Shown here: one piece after another, positions 1-7,077 of the stretch
How the letters are laid out: the number at the start of each line of letters is the position of its first letter
Position numbering within the stretch: the first letter of the stretch is position 1
Assembly (NCBI RefSeq): GCF_004521965.1
Contig: NZ_SDGK01000061.1
Span: forward strand, 1-39,171
Origin: Weissella cibaria
GTDB lineage: Bacteria; Bacillota; Bacilli; Lactobacillales; Lactobacillaceae
Direction of reading: 5' to 3'
DNA: 39,171 nucleotides
Translations under genes and position numbers: made by a program
The notes under the pieces: generated by a model
What the model was told of the DNA's origin: nothing
Seen by the model: the letters and a program-made list of their open reading frames with translations, nothing else
Database searches by the model: none

Positions 1-39
1 AAGGATCAATTCTAAACGGCACATAATTTAAATAATGAC

Positions 40-79
40 AAAACGCCCCAGGTCCGAAGTCATGAACCTGGGGCGTTTT
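40..79. terminator. Bidirectional hairpin terminator
   Basis: A perfect 14-bp inverted repeat (AAAACGCCCCAGGT at 40-53 and its complement at 66-79) encloses a 12-base loop. It has an A tract on the left and a T tract on the right, so it can stop transcription from either side. It presumably ends a gene outside the window on the left. Confidence 0.8.
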
Positions 80-175
80 AATGTACGAGGGTTATTGTTT
101 GCGACCGTGAAACGCCCCCCAGCTATACTTAACTTAATACACAACGTTAACAAGCTGAAAGGAGGGGCGGGCGTT

Positions 176-975
176 TTGAAAATTTGGCGTGTCGTCGGAT
201 TGACGGCACTATCCTTAGTACTTGGGGGTGGCGCTTGGGCCAGTTCGAGTGGATTTGTGCCGGAGTTCGCCTCAGAAAAGAAAAAACGGAAGTTAAAATT
301 CGTTATATCGATAGTCGTACAAATAAAGCGATTCAACCACAGACAGAAAAACTAGTGCCAATTGGGGCACATGAGCTTTTAAACCAGTCGCCGAGACAGG
401 CTACCAAAATCCCAAGGCGATTGAAAAAACAGTCGGGCAAAAGACGGTTATCACGTTTAAATATTTGCCGGAAACGTACACGATCAAGGTGCGGTATCTT
501 GATGATATTACTGGTAGTGAGGTTAAAGTACGAGAGTATCGTTCAACGTATGGTGCTAAATTGATTTTGCCGACTTATCAATAACAGGGGTACCGCCAAA
601 ACCCGGGTGATACGATTACGGTGAAGGGATCTGAGACCATCACCTATCGCTTACATCGCGATGAAACATCGACGGCAATGAGTAGTCAGTCTTCAGTTGC
701 ATCACAAGTGAGTGAATCGGCTGCGCAATTGGTGGCGCCACCAGTTACAAGTGCAATGTCGGCATCGGTATCCGCAAGTAGCGCGAGTCAGGCGACTACG
801 CCAGTCACTGTCACGAATGGGTCTAATCAATTGTTGGCCGATGCGACGTTGGCGAAGTTACAACTTTATCATTGGTCCAAGATGTCATTTTGCAATTTGG
901 CGATGATGGGCAAGCGGCCGGTTATGATGGGACCGCATCGTATGAACAAGGCGCATCGCATAAGATGGGCTTGCT
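176..975 (+). pseudogene. Broken MucBP-repeat cell-surface protein
   Basis: This is the remnant of a secreted mucin-binding-type surface protein. A TTG start at 176 follows a GGAGGGG ribosome binding site and opens a signal-peptide-like segment (VVGLTALSLVLGGGAWA). After a frame change near 285, one MucBP-like repeat starts with VKIRYIDSRTNKAI. Another frame change near 387 leads to GYQNPKAIEKTVGQKTVITF and then a second repeat (IKVRYLDDITGSEVKV), interrupted by an in-frame TAA at 582-584 and resuming as QGYRQNPGDTITVKG. A Ser/Ala/Thr-rich linker follows (about 660-830), typical of wall-spanning stalks. No LPXTG signal is visible; the 3' part runs out near 975, where ATPase sequence begins. 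MucBP domains are known from adhesins of gut lactobacilli. The number of lesions says the gene is dead. The exact 3' boundary is uncertain. Confidence 0.75.
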
Positions 976-1237
976 AATGCCCGGTAATGTGGATGTGGGT
1001 GAATTAGCTGATCGAACAGAAGTGGATTTTGTTGCAGTTGATAAACAAGGTGGCAGATAATACTTCCAAGTTAGTTTGTCTACGTTGGATGAGGAGACCT
1101 TGGCTAGGGAATTGCACCCGCTTGAAAAAATTAATGACAATTATCCTAATCTATTATTAACGTTAGATACGATTGAACGAACGGCCTCATATAATGGTAT
1201 TCAAAAGATGAATGCCTTAGATTGTTTACTGGAATAG
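976..1237 (+). pseudogene. C-terminal fragment of AAA_14/DUF4143 ATPase
   Basis: Only the last part of an ATP-binding protein of the AAA_14/DUF4143 family remains. The reading frame gives VDVGELADRTEVDFVAVDK, then a TAA at 1058-1060, then YFQVSLSTLDEETLARELHP, LEKINDNYPNLLLTLDTIER and YNGIQKMNALDCLLE before TAG at 1235-1237. The 'EVDFVA...YFQVS...NYPN.LLTLD...NGI...' order is the usual ending of these proteins (a nuclease-like fold after the winged helix). The P-loop, Walker B and DUF4143 core are absent, and it abuts the MucBP remnant directly, so a deletion probably joined two genes. A second, nearly full-length but broken member of the family lies at 10664-11853. Confidence 0.75.
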
Positions 1238-1238
1238 A

Positions 1239-1290
1239 CGAAAAGAAACGCGGTGCATTCGCTTGATAGCATGCACTGCGTCTCTTTTCG
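1239..1290. terminator. Bidirectional terminator between converging genes
   Basis: A long inverted repeat (CGAAAAGA...CGGTGCAT against ATGCACTGCGTCTCTTTTCG) with one small mismatch region sits between the end of the ATPase fragment (+) and the end of exoA (-). The stem ends in an A-rich arm on the left and a T-rich arm on the right, fitting termination in both directions. Confidence 0.75.
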
Positions 1291-1291
1291 T

Positions 1292-2122
1292 TTAAAGCAT
1301 GAAATCGTCAGTCATTTCCAATTTAATTGGGGCGTGATCTTGACGGGCTCCGGTGTCAACAACACTGAAGGTTGCCAATTGGTCGTTCAATCGGTTTGAA
1401 GCTAGGTAATAGTCAATGCGCCAACCAGAATTGTTAATCTTTGAGGTCTTTGAAATTTGAGCCCACCAGGTATAAACACCGGTTTTGTCAGGATTTAGGT
1501 AACGGAAGGTATCGGTGAAGCCGGCATCAAGTAGCAAACCGAACTTCTCACGTTCTTCGTCCGTGAAGCCGGCGCTCTTGTGGTTGGTCTTGGGATTCTT
1601 CAAGTCGATTTCTTGGTGGGCAACGTTAAAGTCACCTGAGAAAATAACCGGCTTCTTAGCATCCAAGTCAGCGATGTAGGCACGATAGGCGTCATCCCAA
1701 GCTTGCCGGTCGGTTAGTCGATCCAAGTTGCTACCTGAATTTGGGGTATAAACCGTTGAAACATACGTGTTTTCAAATTCAAGGGTGATGATACGCCCTT
1801 CAATGTCCATTTCATCAGGAGCACCGATAACAGGCATCTCAACGGCAAGTGGTTCGACCTTTGACAGCATCATCGTACCTGAGTAGCCAGAACGACCGGT
1901 GCTCATCCGTAGGTAGCGGTGATAACCTGGGAAAAGTTCATCGAGCGCGGTTGATTGTTTCTTAGTTAAGCCAGTTGCTTTTAACTTAGTTTCTTGGATG
2001 GCCAAGACGTCGGGTTGTTCAGCGGCGATGTCTTGCAGTACCTGCCAAGTCATCTCGCCACGGGCTGATTTATGCTCAACAGCAGCATTTACACTATCAA
2101 TGTTCCATGAAATGAATTTCAT
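1292..2122 (-). CDS. exoA: Exodeoxyribonuclease III / AP endonuclease
   Basis: This is an ExoIII-family DNA repair nuclease that cuts DNA 5' of abasic sites and degrades 3' ends in base excision repair. The 276-residue protein has the family's active-site set: Asn7 in FISWNID, metal-binding Glu44 in IQETK, SGDFNVAH near residue 165, RIDYYLAS near 235-242 and the catalytic Asp262-His263 pair in RQDHAPI. I chose the ATG at 2122, because AAAGGA lies about 12 bases upstream. A GTG nine bases earlier (2131) is only three bases from that site. The length is slightly above the 250-270 usual for Gram-positive ExoA. A -10-like TACAAT on the minus strand (2155-2160) may be its promoter. It stands alone and ends at a shared hairpin. 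The role is well supported; the symbol could equally be xthA. Confidence 0.95.
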   Translation of the reverse strand: MKFISWNIDSVNAAVEHKSARGEMTWQVLQDIAAEQPDVLAIQETKLKATGLTKKQSTALDELFPGYHRYLRMSTGRSGYSGTMMLSKVEPLAVEMPVIGAPDEMDIEGRIITLEFENTYVSTVYTPNSGSNLDRLTDRQAWDDAYRAYIADLDAKKPVIFSGDFNVAHQEIDLKNPKTNHKSAGFTDEEREKFGLLLDAGFTDTFRYLNPDKTGVYTWWAQISKTSKINNSGWRIDYYLASNRLNDQLATFSVVDTGARQDHAPIKLEMTDDFML

Positions 2123-2283
2123 TGCGGTCACCGTTCCTTTTATCTGATAAATCTATTGTATCTTGAAAGTGGCACCGACGCGTACTGACATGCAAAAAGA
2201 AATGTGACAAATGTGTTTCAGGAAAATACTATACGTTATAGAATATTGAAAATAGAAATGGGATAACTTGTAGGAGATTTAAA

Positions 2284-3013
2284 ATAGCTAAGTCAGAAAA
2301 ATTTAATTGGGTAAAGTGGGTGGGTGCAGTTGTCGTTCCCGCTGATGGTATTCGGTCCAACCGGGGGTTTGCTGCTAAAGTTGACAGGAAATGCGCAATC
2401 AACGACTGGATTGGCAACGTGGTCCGCCGCAATTGCGGCCTTGGTGCCAGCAACTGTCTTGTTGTTAGTGTCAATTTTCTACTGGTCGGACGGCATTTTG
2501 CGTCGGGACTGGCAGATTTGGCGCCAGCACTGGGTTAAGAATGTCATGTGGGGCATTATTATGATGATGTGCTCGTGCCGTTGACGAAGGCGTTGACCGG
2601 TTTCTTGGATACGGGTGACTTTGCGATTAAGTACAGTGGTACGAGTGCGTTGTCATTTAGTGACGTTGCGCCGACGCTCTTATCAGCAATCATTGGTTTG
2701 TTTGCACCTTTTTTACGAGGAAATTGTTTTCCACCACGACATTACGGAGCCGTTCCTGAACAAGGCAAAGTGGGTATACGTATTAATTTCGATTTTTGCT
2801 AACATCATGTTTGGTGTGGTGCACATTCACAATGTGAACGGTCGCTGGAGTTCATTGATCATGTACATTGTAATGGGTGTTTGGTTGCAACTGGTTTACA
2901 TCTGGGACGGTCGCAACATCTGGCAAAACATCATGACACACATGGTATACAACGGAAGTATCTCGTTGTTGACGATTTTTAGTGTCATTGTGATGTTGCT
3001 ATTTGGTAAATAA
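2284..3013 (+). pseudogene. Broken CPBP-family membrane protease
   Basis: This is the remnant of a CPBP (CAAX protease and bacteriocin-processing, Abi) intramembrane protein. A TAGGAG ribosome binding site at 2271-2276 is followed at the right distance by ATA (2284) where ATG is expected, giving (M)AKSEKFNWVKWVGAVVVP. The frame changes near 2338 (continuing LMVFGPTGGLLLKL), again near 2560 (YYDDVLVPLTKAL), and at the T run near 2707 (YEEIVFHHDI). It then runs cleanly to the end through FGVVHIHN and MTHMVYN. These are the three CPBP motifs (EExxxR, FxxxH, HxxxN). The first reads EEIVFHH, so the usual Arg is also lost. Hydrophobic helices are evident throughout. In lactic acid bacteria such proteins are often linked to bacteriocin self-immunity, but no bacteriocin gene is visible here. 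Confidence 0.8.
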
Positions 3014-3021
3014 GTGACATA

Positions 3022-3060
3022 AAATAATTCCCGCGGCAGTGATGTCGCGGGGGTTATTTG
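3022..3060 (+). terminator. Terminator after CPBP remnant
   Basis: AAATAATTCCCGCG pairs with CGCGGGGGTTATTT (G·T allowed), loop of ten bases, T-rich 3' arm. It survives intact behind the dead gene. Confidence 0.7.
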
Positions 3061-3081
3061 TTTGGGCGAGTTTAATGGCAA

Positions 3082-3112
3082 AAATAAAAACACGTAAGCC
3101 GAAACTTACGTG
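3082..3112 (-). terminator. Terminator of tRNA-Glu
   Basis: The perfect hairpin CACGTAAG-ccgaaa-CTTACGTG (3091-3112) is preceded by AAATAAAAA, which on the minus strand is a T tract directly after the stem. It lies 14 bases beyond the 3' end of the minus-strand tRNA gene and is oriented to end it. Confidence 0.8.
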
Positions 3113-3125
3113 CCTTTATAAGTGA

Positions 3126-3197
3126 TAGCCCAACAGGGAATCGAACCCTGGATTCCGCGCTGAGAACGCGACGTCTTAACCACTTGACCATTGGGCC
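3126..3197 (-). tRNA. tRNA-Glu (anticodon CTC)
   Basis: The minus strand folds into a 72-nt cloverleaf: acceptor GGCCCAA pairs with TTGGGCT (first pair G·U), T-loop GGTTCGATTCCC, and an anticodon loop TTCTCAG giving CTC, which reads GAG (Glu). The discriminator base is A and CCA is not encoded. Most bacteria read both Glu codons with a TTC anticodon; a CTC isoacceptor is an extra GAG reader. It has its own promoter (3232-3260) and terminator (3082-3112), so it is a single-gene transcript. Confidence 0.9.
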
Positions 3198-3231
3198 ATT
3201 AAAATCATCTGTTGCTTAACAACAATACATA

Positions 3232-3260
3232 ACTATACAGATATCGATGACCAAAGTCAA
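3232..3260 (-). promoter_or_regulatory. Promoter of tRNA-Glu
   Basis: On the minus strand TTGACT (3260-3255) and TATAGT (3237-3232) are 17 bases apart, a near-consensus housekeeping promoter, about 35 bases before the tRNA start. Confidence 0.75.
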
Positions 3261-3325
3261 TACTTTTTCCTAACAAAATTCAATTAAATACCCTGCCTTG
3301 AAAAATGCGGCGCTTGTTACATAAA

Positions 3326-3334
3326 TGGTACAAT
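3326..3334 (+). promoter_or_regulatory. Extended -10 promoter for histidine phosphatase gene
   Basis: TGG directly before TACAAT gives an extended -10 element with no good -35. Transcription would start near 3341, leaving a leader of about 95 nt before the ATG at 3437. Confidence 0.5.
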
Positions 3335-3349
3335 AATAGGTATTAGTAA

Positions 3350-3412
3350 GGGATGCGCGGACTGCTAGGTGGTCGTCATTTAGTAGCCTGCAGCTAGACT
3401 AACAATCGTCTA
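3350..3412 (+). other. Structured 5' leader of histidine phosphatase gene
   Basis: The leader contains two clear hairpins: CTGC-T-AGG (3362-3369) with CCTGCAG (3387-3393), then TAGAC (3395-3399) with GTCTA (3408-3412). An alternative stem TTAGT (3380-3384) with ACTAA (3398-3402) would exclude both. No T tract follows, so it is not a plain terminator. I do not recognise a known riboswitch; the role is unknown. Confidence 0.35.
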
Positions 3413-3436
3413 ACAAACCGAAAAGAGGTTCAATTA

Positions 3437-4108
3437 ATGTCATTTAATATGTACTTGGTACGTCACGGTGAAACGTACTTCAATAAATATCAACGGATGC
3501 AAGGCTGGGGAAATGCCCCTTTGACGGATAAAGGTATTTCCGACGGTTTTGCGGCTGGTGAGCGACTCAGCAACGTACGGTTTGACGCCGCGTACTCATC
3601 AGACTTACAACGGGCTATTCACACCGCTGAATTTATTCTAGGCCGCAACACGCAAAGTGGTGATTTGAAGACGCCGGAGCAATTGCAACAATTCCGGGAG
3701 CAATTCTTCGGTTTCTTCGAGGGATTGCCAAGTGCGCAAAGTGCTGAGCAAATCGCGGGTATTATTGGACTTGAGAACATCGAATCATACGGTGACTTGA
3801 TGGCGCAATTAACGCAAGATGAGGTCATGGATGCTTTCAAGGAAGCTGATCCAACGCATGATGCTGAAGATGCAGCGACATTCTGGGCGCGAGCTGATAA
3901 GGGATTGGATATTTTGCGTCATAACGTGCGCGATGGTCAAAATGTTTTGGTCGTGGCCCACGGAACGTTAATCCGCAATTTGGTTTATAAGTACGATTCT
4001 CACGAAACAGCAAAGACAAAGCCGTTGAACGGTTCAATTTCAGTCTGGGAAGTCTCAGATGATGATATGAAGTTGAAGGCGTACAACGACACGACAACGA
4101 ATTGGTAA
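3437..4108 (+). CDS. Histidine phosphatase family protein
   Basis: This 223-residue protein belongs to the histidine phosphatase (phosphoglycerate-mutase-like) superfamily. These enzymes hydrolyse or transfer phosphate through a phosphohistidine. The catalytic RHGET is at residues 9-13 (VRHGETYFNKYQRMQGWGN), followed by SDLQRAIHTAE, the FREQFFGFFEG segment with the acid residue, and the second histidine in VVAHGTLIRN near residue 176. The WGNAPLTDKG stretch is typical of the small, non-glycolytic phosphatases of Firmicutes, so a broad phosphatase role is more likely than 2,3-bisphosphoglycerate-dependent glycolysis. The substrate cannot be read from sequence. The ATG follows AAGAGG by nine bases. 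The gene is seven bases upstream of hflX and probably co-transcribed with it. Confidence 0.88.
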   Translation: MSFNMYLVRHGETYFNKYQRMQGWGNAPLTDKGISDGFAAGERLSNVRFDAAYSSDLQRAIHTAEFILGRNTQSGDLKTPEQLQQFREQFFGFFEGLPSAQSAEQIAGIIGLENIESYGDLMAQLTQDEVMDAFKEADPTHDAEDAATFWARADKGLDILRHNVRDGQNVLVVAHGTLIRNLVYKYDSHETAKTKPLNGSISVWEVSDDDMKLKAYNDTTTNW

Positions 4109-4115
4109 AAGAAAA

Positions 4116-5405
4116 ATGGCTATGATAGAAAATGAATTACATCCAGTCCGCAAGGTTATTCTTGCCGGTTTGGATCGTCAAAATGCTGAGTTTGATTATG
4201 AAATGATTGAGCTGGCTAATTTGGCGGAAGCAAATTATATGGAAGTTGTGGGCAGGGTGACGCAGAAGCTTGAGCGTCCAAATGCTGCAACATACTTTGG
4301 TAAGGGTAAAGTTGAAGAGCTGAAGGAAGCCGTAGAATATTACGAAGCTGATATGGTGGTGACGAATGATGAATTGTCACCTTCACAAATTCGTAATTTG
4401 GAATCAGGTACTGGGGCGGGTATTATGGACCGCACGGCTTTGATTCTGGATATCTTCGCATCACGTGCTAAGACGAAGGTCGCAAAGTTACAAGTTGCGA
4501 TTGCGCAGTTACAATACCAGTTGCCACGTTTGCGTACGTCAATGAATGTCCGTTTGGATCAGCAAACTGGTGGTGGCGGTGGTAGCTTTACCAGCCGTGG
4601 TGCCGGTGAAACAAAGCTTGAGACCAATCGTCGTCACATTGAACACCAAATTTCACTCCTACGTCAGGAATTGAAGGATGTGGAAGCTGACGATCAAACT
4701 CGTCGTGCCCGTCGTGAGAAGGAAAGTATCAAGAACGTGGCGTTGGTTGGGTATACCAACGCCGGTAAGTCAACGATTATGAACGGTTTGGTGCGGCGCT
4801 ATGGTGAAAACCAAGATAAGACGGTCTTCCAAGCGGACATGTTGTTTGCCACGCTGGAGACGTCAGTACGTAAGCTGAACTTGCCAGATAATCAAAACTT
4901 CTTGTTGTCAGATACGGTTGGATTCGTGTCAAAGTTGCCGCACGGCTTGGTGGCAGCGTTTCGTGCCACATTGGCGGAAGCCGCACAAGCTGATTTGCTA
5001 CTCCAAGTGGTCGACTATGCAGATGAAAACTACAAGGAAATGATGTCAACGACGGCCAAGACGTTGAAGGAAATCGGTGTTGTTGACATTCCAATGATTA
5101 CGATTTACAACAAGGCTGACAAGATTGAAGGCATGTCATTCCCAGGTCGTGATGGGGATACATTGACGTTATCAGCACAAGATGATGCGTCGTTGGATAT
5201 GTTGATTGATGTCATTCATCAACACATCTATTCAGACCACATCCAAACGAAGGTTTTGATTCCATTCGAACAAGGACAATTGGTCAGCGAATTGAATGAA
5301 CAAGCATCAGTGCACAGTATTGATTATGTGGAAGCGGGCACGATGATGGATGTCACACTAACGCCAGTGCAAGCGGCCCGATTTGCGGCCTACGTTGTAG
5401 ACTAA
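4116..5405 (+). CDS. hflX: GTPase HflX
   Basis: HflX is a ribosome-associated GTPase that binds the large subunit and splits or rescues stalled (for example heat- or antibiotic-stressed) ribosomes. The 429-residue product has the HflX N-terminal domain (KVILAGLDRQNAEF at the start, AATYFGKGKVEEL near residue 55), the glycine-rich linker QQTGGGGGSFTSRGAGETKLE near 150-170, and the GTPase domain with GYTNAGKST (G1, about 211-219), DTVGFVSKLPH (G3) and NKAD (G4). The length is normal. Two in-frame ATGs lie six bases apart (4116, 4122). The ribosome binding site is weak (AAAGAAAA), consistent with coupling to the preceding gene, whose stop is seven bases upstream. A ydcF-family gene follows ten bases later. 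Confidence 0.95.
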   Translation: MAMIENELHPVRKVILAGLDRQNAEFDYEMIELANLAEANYMEVVGRVTQKLERPNAATYFGKGKVEELKEAVEYYEADMVVTNDELSPSQIRNLESGTGAGIMDRTALILDIFASRAKTKVAKLQVAIAQLQYQLPRLRTSMNVRLDQQTGGGGGSFTSRGAGETKLETNRRHIEHQISLLRQELKDVEADDQTRRARREKESIKNVALVGYTNAGKSTIMNGLVRRYGENQDKTVFQADMLFATLETSVRKLNLPDNQNFLLSDTVGFVSKLPHGLVAAFRATLAEAAQADLLLQVVDYADENYKEMMSTTAKTLKEIGVVDIPMITIYNKADKIEGMSFPGRDGDTLTLSAQDDASLDMLIDVIHQHIYSDHIQTKVLIPFEQGQLVSELNEQASVHSIDYVEAGTMMDVTLTPVQAARFAAYVVD

Positions 5406-5415
5406 GGGAGGCTTT

Positions 5416-6453
5416 ATGCTATTTGTTACACTAATTGCGTTATTGTTATTTGTCTTAAGCGGGTATGCGTTGTGGCGCGTGATTAATGCGGATCCGCGGT
5501 CGATGTGGCTTGGTGTTTGGACGTTATTTACGCTCTTGTTCGCCGCTATCTCGATTACGATGATTTTGGTGCAACTTGGCGGTACGGGAATCTTCGTCTT
5601 TGCGATTATACTTGACTTGTTCTTGGCGATTTTATTGTTCCTATCCGTATTCTTCAACTTAGCCGTAGTTTATTACTCATGGCAAGTCTGGCGTAAAGAG
5701 TACCACACGTTGCCAAACTTATTGCTGCCATTGTTGTTCTTGGGGTCGATGGTTTTCAACATAATTGATGCCATGATACAACATGCACCAGCGTGGTTGG
5801 CAGCTCTGATTATTTTTGCCCGGGTGCTGGAACTGTACTTCATGTTAATTTTCATCATTTTCTTGGTGTCGGCGATTGTCTACGCGGCGGTGACACGTAA
5901 GCGTGAGTCTGATTACTATGTTGTCTTGGGTGCTGGTTTGGTTAATGGTGAAACCGTTGGTAAGCTGTTGGGTAACCGAATTAAGGCGGCAACTGACGCT
6001 GCACAACGTCGCTTTGACGCAACGGGCGTTTATCCAACGATTGTCTTTTCCGGTGGTAAAGGGGGCGACGAAAAGGTTTCAGAAGCCCAGGCAATGCGCG
6101 ATTATGCCGTTGCAACACTAAACTATCCCTCTGATAAAACACTTTTGGAAGATCAGAGTCGCACGACGCGCGAAAATATGAGCTTTTCTCGTGATATTAT
6201 TAGTAAGGCAACTGGCAAGGTCAATCCTGAATTTGTGTACTTTACGAGTGAGTACCACGTGTTCCGTGCTGGCCTCCAGGCGCGCCGTTTTGACGTGCTG
6301 GCCCAAGGTCGAGGTGGTAAAACCCCATTCTATTACCGTATTCCAGCATTCATTCGTGAATATATTGCAGTATTGAACATGCACCGTCGTTTACACATGG
6401 CAGTGACAGTCTTGGCTTTTGTGGTTGCTGTAGTGATGATGATTCCTAAGTAG
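5416..6453 (+). CDS. YdcF/DUF218-family membrane protein
   Basis: This is a 345-residue membrane protein with about five hydrophobic segments in residues 1-155, then a soluble YdcF (DUF218) domain, then one more C-terminal helix (MAVTVLAFVVAVVMMIPK). The DUF218 domain carries YYVVLGAGLVNGE (about 168-180), TIVFSGGKGGDEKVSEAQAM (about 207-226) and YFTSEYHVFRAGLQARR (about 275-291). These conserved SGGxG and HxxRA elements are usual in the family. E. coli SanA and ElyC, tied to envelope integrity, are relatives, but biochemical activity is unsettled. It starts ten bases after hflX with a GGGAGG site and probably shares its transcript. No obvious terminator follows before the decayed membrane gene at 6501. 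Confidence 0.88.
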   Translation: MLFVTLIALLLFVLSGYALWRVINADPRSMWLGVWTLFTLLFAAISITMILVQLGGTGIFVFAIILDLFLAILLFLSVFFNLAVVYYSWQVWRKEYHTLPNLLLPLLFLGSMVFNIIDAMIQHAPAWLAALIIFARVLELYFMLIFIIFLVSAIVYAAVTRKRESDYYVVLGAGLVNGETVGKLLGNRIKAATDAAQRRFDATGVYPTIVFSGGKGGDEKVSEAQAMRDYAVATLNYPSDKTLLEDQSRTTRENMSFSRDIISKATGKVNPEFVYFTSEYHVFRAGLQARRFDVLAQGRGGKTPFYYRIPAFIREYIAVLNMHRRLHMAVTVLAFVVAVVMMIPK

Positions 6454-6500
6454 AGAGGACAAAGAACGGATTTAATAGTGAGAGATTAGAGAGTTTTGGG

Positions 6501-6936
6501 ATGCGGATTTAAAATGGGGCGATGTTGTTCATCGCCACGATGGTTGGTGCGTTGACGCTCCAAATGCCAACTTTATTTAGTGGGGCCGCAACATAATACA
6601 ACCGATGACCATGATAGTATGTACCCGCGTAATTTGGGACCTACGCAACGCATTACGGGTTGGGATTTGCAACACCTGCCCTTTACGGTGAAACCATCAG
6701 TTTTGTCAGACGTGTCGGATCATTCGTCTAATTGGTTGGATTCGCAAAACGTGTCAAATCAAATGACAGCTTGATTGGCGATTCCGGCCAAAGTGCCTAG
6801 CATCTTTTATTATTTGATTGCCGGGTTACTGGGGATGGTGACGGTTGCGATTGTGGCAACGATTTTGCTTACCCGACGCAGTGTCGTGAGTGCTGAACAA
6901 CAGGCTAAGATTAGCGTCATTGACATAGATATTTAA
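6501..6936 (+). pseudogene. Broken small two-helix membrane protein
   Basis: I do not recognise the family. From ATG at 6501 the frame hits TAA at 6510, then gives a hydrophobic segment (MLFIATMVGALTLQMPTLFS). It shifts frame near 6590 into GPQHNTTDDHDSMYPRNLGP and GWDLQHLPFTVKPSVL, meets TGA at 6772-6774, and continues as a second membrane helix (IFYYLIAGLLGMVTVAIVAT, then ILLTRR) with a short charged tail ending at TAA 6934-6936. Restored, it would be about 145 residues: helix, about 70-residue loop, helix. Three lesions make it non-functional. It retains a perfect terminator. It follows the ydcF-type gene and may once have been part of that transcript. Confidence 0.55.
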
Positions 6937-6973
6937 AGCGCAACCGATGCATATCACATGGGTTGCGCTTTTT
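6935..6973 (+). terminator. Terminator before ABC exporter genes
   Basis: AAAGCGCAACC (6935-6945) pairs perfectly with GGTTGCGCTTT (6961-6971), followed by a T run. It overlaps the stop codon of the decayed membrane gene. Confidence 0.85.
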
Positions 6974-7002
6974 GCGTGATTGCAAACTTTTTGTTAACTA
7001 AA

Positions 7003-7033
7003 TTGACAAAAAACTGAAAAAGAATGTTAGAAT
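7003..7033 (+). promoter_or_regulatory. Promoter of ABC exporter operon
   Basis: TTGACA (7003-7008) and TAGAAT (7028-7033), preceded by TGT, are 19 bases apart. The gene's ATG is 45 bases downstream of the -10. Confidence 0.6.
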
Positions 7034-7077
7034 GGTTCACTAACGATAGAAATAATTTATTAATTGGAGGGGAAATT

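Noticed and set aside
28-336. Minus-strand protein over the first pseudogene
   Set aside because: It is antisense to the recognisable signal peptide and MucBP coding strand, includes the terminator hairpin, and has no ribosome binding site or family features.
2284-3013. Bacteriocin immunity locus
   Set aside because: A CPBP gene alone is not enough: no double-glycine leader peptide, bacteriocin transporter or histidine kinase gene is near.
3350-3412. Second PyrR site before the histidine phosphatase
   Set aside because: Some letters match the pyrP leader, but the key CCNGNGA loop and a terminator are missing, and the gene is not a pyrimidine gene. Kept only as an unexplained leader.
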